DNA of 8,792 nucleotides from an uncultured Moraxellaceae bacterium (GTDB lineage: Bacteria > Pseudomonadota > Gammaproteobacteria > Pseudomonadales > Moraxellaceae): the NCBI GenBank assembly GCA_937952925.1, contig CALFYA010000022.1, forward strand, positions 1 to 8,792, given 5' to 3'. A program made the position numbers and the translations under genes. This document shows, in pieces, positions 1 through 6,554 of the stretch; positions within the stretch are counted from its first letter, which is position 1, and the number at the start of each line of letters is the position of its first letter. The notes below the pieces were generated by a model, which was given only the letters and a program-made list of their open reading frames with translations, ran no database searches and had not been told where the DNA came from.

Positions 1-1785
1 GGGAAAAGCTGGCGAACTAACGAACAGGGATTAAAGCGGCTACATCTGGCGGACAGGCTGTTTATTCTAGGCTCAAAACTTTATTTTAAGTTGTTTTTTA
101 ATGACTTTTCAAAAATGAGCTACTTAAACACATGGTCAGATACAGTTGCTGGTTATGGTGAAACAAAATCATACGTTGTGCAGACTCATCCTAAGGTCAT
201 CGAACGCTGTATGCTCATGACTACCGACCCCGCCGATCTCGTACTCGACATCACCTGCGGCAGTGGCACCACCGCCGTCGTCGCCGAAAAATGGGGCAGA
301 CGCTGGATCACCTGCGACACCAGCCGCGTGGCGATCACCCTCGCCAAACAACGCCTCATGACCGCAAGCTACGACTATTTTGAGCTGAAATACCCCAACG
401 AAGGCTTAAAAGGCGGCTTTATCTACAAAACCGTGCCGCATGTCACCCTCAAAAGCATTGCCAACAATCCCGAAATCGACAGCATCTACGAGCGCATGCA
501 CCCCGCTATTGAAGAAGCCCTCAGCCAACTCAACCAAACCCTACGCGGCCACAACAAACCCTTTAGCGTCACCGAAGGCGCACGCAAAGGCCAAACCTTA
601 GACTTCACTGCCAAAAACAGCGACAGCCAAACCCTACCCTCTGGCGAAACCGCCTACAAAAACGCCCTACTCGAATGGGAAGTGCCGTTTGACTACCCCA
701 CCGACCCCGAACAACCACCCAAAAACTACACCTCGCAAAGCTGGCCAACTGGCGACAAACACCCCGTGCGCCTCGCGTTTGATGCCTTCCACCGCGCCCG
801 CCAAGCGATGCAAAAACAAATGGATGCCAGCATCGCCGCCAACGCCGGACAAGAAACCCTGTATGACCAACCCGAAATCAACAAAAAGAAACTGCGTATC
901 ACAGGGCCATTTACCGTCGAAGCCGTACCGTTTGCCACCGTGCTGGGCATGCACGACGCCGAACAAACCGACAACACCGATGTGGCAATCGCCCGATCAG
1001 GCGAAACCTCACGGCAAAGCCAATGGCGCGGTGAACTGCTCAAAACCGGTATACGCGGCAAAGGCGGCCAGATGCTGAAACTCACCGGCCTCGAACCGAT
1101 ACCCTCCGCCCACTATATCCATGCCGTTGGCACAGTGGCCGACACTGGCGAGCGTGTTGCCGTCAGCTTTGGCCCCGACTATGCCGCACTCGAACAACGT
1201 CAAGTGGAGATTGCCAAAAGCGAAGCGGGGGATTTATTCCCCACGCCAAAACTTTTAGTATTCTGCGCGTTTAGCTTTGACCCCGAAGCCGCCAAAGACA
1301 TCGACAGCATCAAAGGCATTACCGCGCTCAAAGTGCAAATGAACACCGACCTGTTGACCGAAGACCTGAAAACCAAACGCGCCAGCAATCAATCATTTTG
1401 GCTGATGGGTCAGCCAGATGTTGAGCTGAAAAAACTCAAAGACGGTCAGTATCAAGTCGAAGTCAACGGCTTCGACTACTTCAACACCAAAACCGGAGAG
1501 CTGGATTCGGGCGGCAAAAAGAACATCGCCATGTGGTCACTCGACACCGACTACGACAACCGCTCGCTGTATCCGCGCCAAGTGTTTTTCCCGATGGCAG
1601 GCAATAAAGACGGCTGGTATCGCCTGAAAAAAGACATTCGTGCCGAACTTGACGAATCAAAGCTAGATCAGTTTCATGGCACACGTTCACTGCCGTTTGC
1701 TGCCGGTGCAAACCGTTGTATCGCCGTCAAGATCGTCGATGATCGCGGGATTGAATCGCTGAAAGTCATGCGCTTGGAGGATTGA
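1..1785 (+). CDS. Site-specific DNA methyltransferase (type III Mod-like, beta class), 5'-truncated by the window edge
   Basis: Modification subunit that transfers a methyl group from S-adenosylmethionine to a DNA base and protects host DNA from the nuclease encoded next. The frame is open from base 1, so 594 residues are the C-terminal part of a larger protein. The first visible residues (WRTNEQGLKRL) match the stretch following the catalytic half in Mod-like enzymes. AdoMet motif I is at residues 81-91 of the visible part (VLDITCGSGTT), followed by WGRRWITCD. Motif I appears with no DPPY motif before it, so motif IV must lie upstream of the window, which is the beta-class order. The remaining 500 residues are a long C-terminal extension (ITGPFTVEAVPFATV, RSLYPRQVFFP, AVKIVDDRGIESLKV) as in large two-gene R-M systems. 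Motif I has Ile where Pro is usual. Bases 61-120 are only 14/60 G+C, whereas 241-300 are 38/60. A start at the TTG at 91 would cut the domain and is rejected. Confidence 0.9.
   Translation, partial: GKSWRTNEQGLKRLHLADRLFILGSKLYFKLFFNDFSKMSYLNTWSDTVAGYGETKSYVVQTHPKVIERCMLMTTDPADLVLDITCGSGTTAVVAEKWGRRWITCDTSRVAITLAKQRLMTASYDYFELKYPNEGLKGGFIYKTVPHVTLKSIANNPEIDSIYERMHPAIEEALSQLNQTLRGHNKPFSVTEGARKGQTLDFTAKNSDSQTLPSGETAYKNALLEWEVPFDYPTDPEQPPKNYTSQSWPTGDKHPVRLAFDAFHRARQAMQKQMDASIAANAGQETLYDQPEINKKKLRITGPFTVEAVPFATVLGMHDAEQTDNTDVAIARSGETSRQSQWRGELLKTGIRGKGGQMLKLTGLEPIPSAHYIHAVGTVADTGERVAVSFGPDYAALEQRQVEIAKSEAGDLFPTPKLLVFCAFSFDPEAAKDIDSIKGITALKVQMNTDLLTEDLKTKRASNQSFWLMGQPDVELKKLKDGQYQVEVNGFDYFNTKTGELDSGGKKNIAMWSLDTDYDNRSLYPRQVFFPMAGNKDGWYRLKKDIRAELDESKLDQFHGTRSLPFAAGANRCIAVKIVDDRGIESLKVMRLED
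1776..1780 (+). promoter_or_regulatory. Shine-Dalgarno GGAGG deciding the Res start
   Basis: GGAGG lies inside the last codons of the methyltransferase gene, 7 bases before the ATG at 1788. This favours ATG 1788 over the TTG at 1782, which overlaps the methyltransferase stop and would sit only one base from the GGAGG. Confidence 0.75.
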
Positions 1786-1787
1786 TT

Positions 1788-4634
1788 ATGAAAAAATCCA
1801 CACAATCACTGATCATCAATTCGCCCTACTTGCGCCCAACTCAGCATTGGCATAGTGAAGGTGGCAAACCTATCCTCACTCAAGGTCGTCGTCCGGCAGG
1901 CTATGAAATTTACGACACCCGTACCCAAACCAAACGGGTCGAACCGCTCGAACTGGTCAATCAAATTCGTCAACGTGTTGATGACTGGCGTGCGGCAGGC
2001 TATGAAGGTGCAAGCACGGTCAGCTTGCAACTGCTGGAACATTGGCATGACAAAGGCGACTGGGATGCCGACAGCCTGCGTTGGGTGGGTGGTCAACGTG
2101 ATAAACCGTTTTATTTTTGCCAGCTTGAAGCGATTGAAACCCTGATCTGGTGGGTGGAAGCCTATCCAACCTATAAGCAAGGCATTGTTTTACAAGGTGA
2201 CGGCGGCGCATGGGAGCGCGTTTGCAACAAAATGGCCACCGGTTCGGGCAAAACCAGCCTGATGGCGATGATCATCACATGGCAAACGCTCAATGCCCTC
2301 GCCAACCCCAAAGATACGCGGTTTTCCAAGGCAATTTTTATTGTCGCGCCGGGCCTCACCGTCAAAAGCAGACTACAAGTATTGCTGCCAAGTCATGAAA
2401 AAAATGTCTACGATGAATTTCATTTGTGCCCTGCAAGTCTGCGTGAGCGAATCAATCAAGCCGAAATCTTGATTGAAAACTGGCACACCTTGATGCCCAA
2501 AGAAGAGCAAACCCGCTCGGTGGTCAAAAAAGGTAAAGAAAGCGATGAGGCATACACCAAACGCGTGCTTGGCGCTCTGGCACAACATAAAAATCTGATT
2601 GTGATTAATGATGAAGCCCATCATGCCTATCGCGTGCAAGCCGAAAGCAAAATCAGTAAAAAAGAAGCCGAAGAACAAGGATTAGACCTTGACCAAGCCA
2701 CACGCTGGATTGAAGGCTTAGACCGAATCCACAAAACACGGCGGATTTTGCGCTGTTTTGACTTGTCTGCAACCCCTTTTGCACCCACTGGTAAGAAAAA
2801 CACAGAGACCGGATTATACACTTGGATTGTCTCGGACTTTGGTTTGAATGATGCCATCGAAGCCGGACTAGTCAAAACTCCTCGCGTGGTGATTCGCGAT
2901 ACCGCAACCGTCAACGCCGCCACCTACCGCAGTAAGCTGTATCACTTATACCGTGAAGAAGAAGTCAGCGAAGACTTTAACCAAAAGCCAGCGTTGCCAC
3001 CCACTGCCGATCTGCCTGATTTGGTTGAAAAAGCTTATGCCTTACTCGCACATGACTGGCAACGCACCGCAACCGAATGGAAGTCTGCCGGACATACCAT
3101 CCCCCCTGTCATGCTCACCGTGTGTAACCGTACCGAAGTCGCTGCTCGGATTGAAGATTTTTTTAACCGTGGCGACTGTGCAATTGCAGACACAAAAGCG
3201 CCGCTGCGTACCCTGCGTGTAGACTCTAAAGTGTTGGAGCGTGCCGAAACTGGAGAAACCAGCAGCAGCAAAGACAAAGCGTATGCTGAACATCTTGAGC
3301 AGATCATTCGCGCGAGTGGAACCCATGCTGACTACCAGCAGCAACTGCTGAATGAGAAACAAGAAATTCAGCTACGCGAACTGGTGGATACCGTTGGCAA
3401 GCGAGGCAAAGCCGGACAATATATTCAGAACGTTATTTCGGTTGCAATGCTGTCCGAAGGTTGGGATGCGGCCAACGTTACTCATATTATGGGACTACGC
3501 GCATTTACCAGCCAATTACTATGTGAGCAAGTGATTGGACGTGGGCTACGTCGTGTCTCACATGACCTTGATGAACATGGCTTGCTCATTCCTGAGTATG
3601 TCAATATTTTTGGTGTGCCACTGTCGCTGTCGCTGTCGATTTTTCAGGATACTCAAGATGGAGGCATCGCACCGCCACCACCAAAACCCAGCACCCGTGT
3701 TGAGGTTGAACCAGAACGACATTCCCTACAAATCAAGTGGCCAAACATTGTGCGCATTGAAAGCGTGATGCGTCAAAAACTCAGCATCGACTGGTCACAC
3801 GTTGCTCCTTTAACGCTCGATCCCATGCAGACGCCGTTATCTGCGGACATTACGCCTTCTTTAACTGGTGCACCACATTTAGGGTTGCTCTCAAAAATTG
3901 ACTTAGAACAGGCAGCCGATGATTTTCGGATGCAATTTTTGATCTTTAAGGCTGCACGTCGTCTCTATTTTCAGACCAATCAGCAGTTTGACATTTCTAA
4001 AACCTATCTTGCGCAACAACTTGTTGGATTAGTTGAGGAATTCTTGCATAGTGATTTATTAGTTATCCCTAGTGACTGGCATCAAGATGATCTGCGAAAG
4101 AGGCTGCTGATTGGCCTGAATATGGGCGTCATTGTGGGTCATTTAAGCCAATACCTACATGAGCAAAACCTTGAAAAATTGGCAGCGATCTTTGCTGAGC
4201 CTAAAGCCATCAGCTCAACCGCAGATATGCAGCCTTGGCAAACGACTCGTGCCTGTATGCCAACACAAAAATCTCAAATTAGCCATGTGGTGTATGACAG
4301 CACATGGGAAAAAACTGCTGCCGACCTCTGTGAAGAGATGCCAGAAGTATTGGCATGGGTCAAAAACGATCATTTAGATTTTTCTATTCGCTATTTGTGG
4401 AAAGGAGCAACCAAATTATTCATCCCAGACTATCTGATCCGACTCACCAATGGCAAAACGCTCGTTCTTGAGATCAAAGGGCAAGACAGTGATAAAAATC
4501 GTGCAAAACGCTTAGCCATGCAAACATGGGTTGAGGCAGTCAATGAGCAAGGTGCATTTGGTCATTGGTGTTTTGATGTGGTGTTTGAGCCTGCAAAAAT
4601 TCGAGATACCCTGTTGAAACATGCAAAATCTTAA
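1788..4634 (+). CDS. Restriction subunit: SF2 helicase/translocase with C-terminal PD-(D/E)XK nuclease (type III Res-like, probably the BPTD_3080 family)
   Basis: ATP-dependent restriction subunit partnering the methyltransferase just upstream; the two genes are two bases apart and surely co-transcribed. Visible helicase motifs in order, numbered from ATG 1788, are: Walker A ATGSGKT (150-156), motif II DEAH (275-278), motif III SAT (327-329), motif V region SEGWD (556-560) and motif VI QVIGRGLRR (581-589). The C-terminal nuclease signature is P880-D881, then 13 residues, then E895-I-K897, after a predicted strand FIPDYLIRL. All catalytic residues expected for cleavage are present and the frame is unbroken over 948 residues, so the enzyme should be active. 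The ATG at 1788 was chosen for its ideal GGAGG. A (CTGTCG)3 repeat encodes LSLSLS at 612-617. Base composition drifts to A+T near the 3' end (22/60 G+C at 4021-4080). The BPTD_3080 family name is from memory; Res-like function is secure from the motifs. Confidence 0.92.
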   Translation: MKKSTQSLIINSPYLRPTQHWHSEGGKPILTQGRRPAGYEIYDTRTQTKRVEPLELVNQIRQRVDDWRAAGYEGASTVSLQLLEHWHDKGDWDADSLRWVGGQRDKPFYFCQLEAIETLIWWVEAYPTYKQGIVLQGDGGAWERVCNKMATGSGKTSLMAMIITWQTLNALANPKDTRFSKAIFIVAPGLTVKSRLQVLLPSHEKNVYDEFHLCPASLRERINQAEILIENWHTLMPKEEQTRSVVKKGKESDEAYTKRVLGALAQHKNLIVINDEAHHAYRVQAESKISKKEAEEQGLDLDQATRWIEGLDRIHKTRRILRCFDLSATPFAPTGKKNTETGLYTWIVSDFGLNDAIEAGLVKTPRVVIRDTATVNAATYRSKLYHLYREEEVSEDFNQKPALPPTADLPDLVEKAYALLAHDWQRTATEWKSAGHTIPPVMLTVCNRTEVAARIEDFFNRGDCAIADTKAPLRTLRVDSKVLERAETGETSSSKDKAYAEHLEQIIRASGTHADYQQQLLNEKQEIQLRELVDTVGKRGKAGQYIQNVISVAMLSEGWDAANVTHIMGLRAFTSQLLCEQVIGRGLRRVSHDLDEHGLLIPEYVNIFGVPLSLSLSIFQDTQDGGIAPPPPKPSTRVEVEPERHSLQIKWPNIVRIESVMRQKLSIDWSHVAPLTLDPMQTPLSADITPSLTGAPHLGLLSKIDLEQAADDFRMQFLIFKAARRLYFQTNQQFDISKTYLAQQLVGLVEEFLHSDLLVIPSDWHQDDLRKRLLIGLNMGVIVGHLSQYLHEQNLEKLAAIFAEPKAISSTADMQPWQTTRACMPTQKSQISHVVYDSTWEKTAADLCEEMPEVLAWVKNDHLDFSIRYLWKGATKLFIPDYLIRLTNGKTLVLEIKGQDSDKNRAKRLAMQTWVEAVNEQGAFGHWCFDVVFEPAKIRDTLLKHAKS
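3621..3638 (+). repeat. Tandem hexanucleotide repeat (CTGTCG)x3 inside the restriction gene
   Basis: Three perfect copies of CTGTCG encode Leu-Ser three times, about 23 residues after helicase motif VI. A unit change would add or remove two residues without shifting the frame. Confidence 0.9.
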
Positions 4635-4639
4635 ATCAA

Positions 4640-4664
4640 TGACGACGCTTTTGTAGCGTCGTCA
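4640..4664. terminator. Perfect 10-bp hairpin between convergent operons
   Basis: Arms TGACGACGCT (4640-4649) and AGCGTCGTCA (4655-4664) pair perfectly around a 5-base loop. The hairpin starts 6 bases after the restriction-gene stop and ends 9 bases before the end of the minus-strand 58-codon gene. It is placed to end both operons. Neither side has a clean T run. The minus-strand side is followed by ATTGATTTAAGATTTT, which is richer in T than the plus side, so it is a better terminator for the rtcB operon. Confidence 0.6.
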
Positions 4665-4673
4665 CTATTGAGC

Positions 4674-4850
4674 CTACTCGTCACTTGCTTTAAGCCAATC
4701 CGTCCGCTTGAGCTTTTGCCGAGTGGCACGCCGCTCGCGCATCCGCGCTGTGTCGATATCATCTTCTTGATGCACACCGCCTTTGTGTAACAGTGGATGC
4801 AAGGCCAGATGATTGCGTTCGCGGAACTGTGGCAGTTTTTTGAGTTTCAT
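4674..4850 (-). CDS. Small basic protein of 58 residues, coupled to rtcB
   Basis: I do not recognise a named family. The protein begins MKLKKLPQFRERNHLALHPL, continues with a KGGVHQEDD stretch (residues 23-31), then a basic helix-like segment rich in Arg and Lys (ARMRERRATRQKLKRTDW), and ends ASDE. About 15 of 58 residues are Lys or Arg; there is no Cys and no membrane segment. It starts 10 bases after the rtcB stop. Its Shine-Dalgarno AGGAG overlaps the rtcB TAG and sits 7 bases before the ATG, which strongly suggests translation as the second gene of the rtcB operon. The K-G-G-x-H pattern followed by a basic helix recalls other very short basic bacterial proteins of unknown role. RNA or ribosome binding would fit the charge and the neighbour but is inference only. 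Confidence 0.72.
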   Translation of the reverse strand: MKLKKLPQFRERNHLALHPLLHKGGVHQEDDIDTARMRERRATRQKLKRTDWLKASDE

Positions 4851-4860
4851 GATCTCACTC

Positions 4861-6066
4861 CTAACCTTTGATACACAGCACTTGACGTAAGGTATGCACC
4901 ACTTCGACCAAGTCGGTCTGGTTATCCATCACCACGTCAATGTCTTTGTAGGCTTGTGGAATTTCATCGAGCACGCCTGCGTCTTTGCGGCATTCGATGC
5001 CTGCGGTTTGCTGCACCAAATCGTCCACACTAAACACCCGCTTAGCCTTGCCCCGACTCATGCGCCGCCCTGCGCCATGCGAACATGAGCAAAACGACTG
5101 TGGATTGCCTTTGCCGCGCACGATGTAAGACTTCGCCCCCATGCTACCGGGGATGATGCCCAGCTCCCCTGCATACGCACTAATCGCACCTTTGCGGGTC
5201 ACATACACCGATTCACCAAAATGGGTTTCTTCCTCCACATAGTTGTGGTGGCAATTGATCGCCTCTTTACTCATCTGAAACGGCGGCAAATGTGGCCGGA
5301 TCGCTTGCAAAATCAACCGCATCATTTCACGGCGATTTTCCATCGCATAATCCTGCGCCCAATTGACCGCTTCTACATAATCACCAAAGCTATCCGAGCC
5401 TTCGGCAAAGTAAGACAAATCTTTGTCGGGCACATGACCAAAGCGGTGCTGCGCTTCTTTTTTGGCACGTTCAATAAAGTAAGTGCCGATACAGTTGCCC
5501 AAACCGCGACTGCCCGAATGCAGCATCACCCACACCTGATCGGCTTCGTCCAAACACAGCTCGATAAAGTGATTTCCCCCACCGAGCGTACCGAGCTGCT
5601 TTTGCCATGTCCGGTCAAAATCACGCAGCATCCGCAGCAAGCCTTTGTGTTTGTCGGTAATCCGCTTGAGTCGCTGTGCGAGTGGATCAAGCGTCGAAGC
5701 TTTGGCTTTGATTTGCTTGTGCATCTCAAAACCCACAGGCACGCTCCGCTCAATCGCCACACGCAAGGGGCGCAAATCATCGGGCAATTGACTCGCCGAC
5801 AAATTCAGGCGAATCGCATTCATACCACACCCAATATCCACGCCCACGGCTGCTGGAATGATGGCGTTTTTGGTGGGAATCACACTGCCCACCGTCGCGC
5901 CAATCCCCGCATGGACATCGGGCATCACCGCCACATGGGAGTGGATAAATTGTAGTTGGGCGACTTGGCGCAATTGGTTGAGGGCTTCCTCTTCCACATC
6001 GCGGGTAAAAATTTTGACGGGTACGCCATAGCCACTATTGGCATTGAGCGTCAGTTGAATGGCCAT
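4861..6066 (-). CDS. rtcB: RNA-splicing ligase RtcB (3'-phosphate/5'-OH RNA ligase, GTP-dependent)
   Basis: Joins RNA ends carrying 2',3'-cyclic or 3'-phosphate and 5'-OH, using GTP and Mn2+, to repair tRNA or rRNA cut by nucleases. The protein is collinear with E. coli RtcB over its whole length apart from a shorter middle segment. Numbered from the ATG at 6066 (401 residues), it has HVAVMPDVHAGIG (44-56), metal-binding D77 and C80 in GVDIGCGM, GGGNHF (162-167), H183 in HSGSRG, CHHNY (272-276) and the guanylylated His 330 in CSHGAGR. The C-terminal LRQVLCIKG matches the E. coli end. The usual longer call starts at ATG 6078 (405 residues). I prefer 6066: a perfect -10 box predicts transcription starting at about 6080, and a GGA lies 7 bases before ATG 6066, while ATG 6078 has no Shine-Dalgarno. 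rtcA and rtcR are not in the window and no sigma-54 GG/GC promoter was found. Confidence 0.96.
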   Translation of the reverse strand: MAIQLTLNANSGYGVPVKIFTRDVEEEALNQLRQVAQLQFIHSHVAVMPDVHAGIGATVGSVIPTKNAIIPAAVGVDIGCGMNAIRLNLSASQLPDDLRPLRVAIERSVPVGFEMHKQIKAKASTLDPLAQRLKRITDKHKGLLRMLRDFDRTWQKQLGTLGGGNHFIELCLDEADQVWVMLHSGSRGLGNCIGTYFIERAKKEAQHRFGHVPDKDLSYFAEGSDSFGDYVEAVNWAQDYAMENRREMMRLILQAIRPHLPPFQMSKEAINCHHNYVEEETHFGESVYVTRKGAISAYAGELGIIPGSMGAKSYIVRGKGNPQSFCSCSHGAGRRMSRGKAKRVFSVDDLVQQTAGIECRKDAGVLDEIPQAYKDIDVVMDNQTDLVEVVHTLRQVLCIKG

Positions 6067-6086
6067 TATATTTTCCATCCGAATTG

Positions 6087-6092
6087 ATTATA
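6087..6092 (-). promoter_or_regulatory. rtcB -10 box TATAAT
   Basis: A perfect sigma-70 TATAAT on the minus strand. No good -35 lies 16-19 bases upstream: the best candidates, AGGCTG or TTAGGC, match TTGACA poorly, which suggests an activator. The start point is predicted at about 6080, practically at the first rtcB ATG (6078). Confidence 0.5.
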
Positions 6093-6119
6093 AAAATTTT
6101 GCCAATAATCAGCCTAACC

Positions 6120-6159
6120 TTAATCTCTATACAGATTAAAGTGCGTCTACGCCTTTTAA
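6120..6159. promoter_or_regulatory. Two overlapping dyads upstream of the rtcB promoter
   Basis: Dyad A has perfect 7-bp arms TTAATCT (6120-6126) and AGATTAA (6133-6139), 6 bases apart. Dyad B has 11-base arms TTAAAGTGCGT (6136-6146) and ACGCCTTTTAA (6149-6159), 9 of 11 complementary, 2 bases apart. The centres lie about 49 and 67 bases upstream of the predicted rtcB start, 18 bases from each other. They are candidate binding sites for a dimeric regulator; position and the weak -35 suit activation. The protein is unknown. Confidence 0.4.
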
Positions 6160-6381
6160 ATATATGGTGCCTGATTGATTTGAATATACGCGTCCAAAGC
6201 ACATCACTTGTGGTGACAATGCTTTTAAGTACCTTGCTGCTCACACGATCAGTGCAAGCAGAATGCTGTACAGTCGGATAGACCGCCAGCCGAAGTCTGG
6301 GAACGGCGGCACACGCAATATCAATCAGGGCACCAATCTTTAAAAGACTGTGCAATCAGTGGGATGAATGTAGGAGGCAAT
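6160..6381. other. Non-genic stretch between the rtcB control region and the attenuator, with a possible decayed small ORF on the + strand
   Basis: No intact gene is convincing here. On the plus strand an ATG at 6219 opens a 20-residue peptide with a signal-peptide look (LLSTLLLTRSVQA), stopping at 6281. One frame away, codons from about 6274 read a protein-like stretch (PPAEVWERRHTQYQSGHQSL and on to SGMNVGGN). Joining the two needs a frameshift, so this may be a decayed secreted-protein gene ending near the hairpin at 6382, or chance. On the minus strand this stretch would be the 300-base untranslated connection between the attenuator and rtcB. Confidence 0.25.
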
Positions 6382-6409
6382 AAAAAACCTCGACGAATGC
6401 CGAGGTTTT
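6382..6409 (-). terminator. Rho-independent terminator (attenuator terminator or end of the esterase operon)
   Basis: Minus-strand arms AAAACCTCG and CGAGGTTTT (plus coordinates 6401-6409 and 6384-6392) pair perfectly around an 8-base loop, and the 3' arm runs on into TTTTTTATT. The plus strand also has a short TTTT, so weak bidirectional use is possible. It lies about 195 bases after the stop of the esterase gene and about 60 bases after the 10-codon leader ORF. Confidence 0.8.
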
Positions 6410-6466
6410 GGAGGCATTCGAACATTCACCACAAGGTAAACGCTCGAACATGTCTAGACGTCTACC
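6394..6466 (-). promoter_or_regulatory. Candidate attenuator: alternative helices between leader ORF and terminator
   Basis: On the minus strand, just after the leader stop, three helices compete. Helix 1:2 pairs GGTAGACG (6466-6459) with CGTTTACC (6442-6435): 8 pairs including one G-U. Helix 3:4 pairs CGAATGCC (6420-6413) perfectly with GGCATTCG (6401-6394). Segment 4 covers the loop and the inner end of the 5' arm of the terminator, so helix 3:4 and the terminator exclude each other. Segment 1 begins 3 bases after the leader stop codon, where a terminating ribosome would cover it. Two ATGTTCGA copies (26 bases apart) can also cross-pair. This is the geometry of translation-controlled attenuation; the folding was done by eye. 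Confidence 0.5.
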
Positions 6467-6469
6467 GAT

Positions 6470-6502
6470 TTAGGCTGTGATACTCTCGATTAACAACGTC
6501 AT
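6470..6502 (-). CDS. Candidate leader peptide MTLLIESITA
   Basis: A 10-codon ORF with a GGAGG (6514-6510) exactly 7 bases before its ATG, a better ribosome site than rtcB has. Six of ten residues are Thr, Leu or Ile, but there is no run of one amino acid as in classical biosynthetic leaders. It sits about 46 bases after a predicted promoter and just ahead of competing hairpins and a terminator. CCTCC at 6414-6410 could also pair with the GGAGG. I do not recognise this peptide from known leaders. Confidence 0.5.
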   Translation of the reverse strand: MTLLIESITA

Positions 6503-6554
6503 GACACAACCTCCGAATCTGGGGTTTGGGCGGGATGCTCAAACAATGATGCGC

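Noticed and set aside
91..1785. Methyltransferase starting at the TTG at 91
   Set aside because: The frame is open to base 1 and the upstream residues (WRTNEQGLKRL) match the family, so the gene begins outside the window.
1782..1787. TTG 1782 as the restriction-gene start
   Set aside because: The ATG two codons on has an ideal GGAGG spacing; the TTG is one base from the same GGAGG.
5221..5955. 244-codon plus-strand ORF opposite rtcB
   Set aside because: It is wholly antisense to a highly conserved gene, has a His/Arg-rich composition typical of a shadow frame, and shows no family likeness.
6095..6115. Sigma-54 promoter for rtcB around TTGGCA on the minus strand
   Set aside because: GG is not followed by GC ten bases later, so the invariant -24/-12 spacing is missing.
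6084..6281. 65-codon plus-strand ORF with a TTG start
   Set aside because: Its first half runs through the rtcB control dyads; only the part from ATG 6219 looks protein-like, and it is kept as a weak pseudogene idea.
6265..6310. tRNA-like or structured RNA around the CCGCCAG...CGGCGG sequence
   Set aside because: Only short, competing stems are possible; no cloverleaf, T-loop or acceptor pairing was found.
6035..6355. 106-codon minus-strand ORF running into rtcB, just after the attenuator terminator
   Set aside because: It would be an attractive attenuator target, but it has a TTG start, no Shine-Dalgarno, a low-complexity basic translation and overlaps rtcB in another frame.
6452..6464. 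Overlapping palindromes GTCTAGAC and TAGACGTCTA as an operator
   Set aside because: They fall inside the attenuator stem and loop and contain common restriction-site-like hexamers; RNA pairing explains the arms better.
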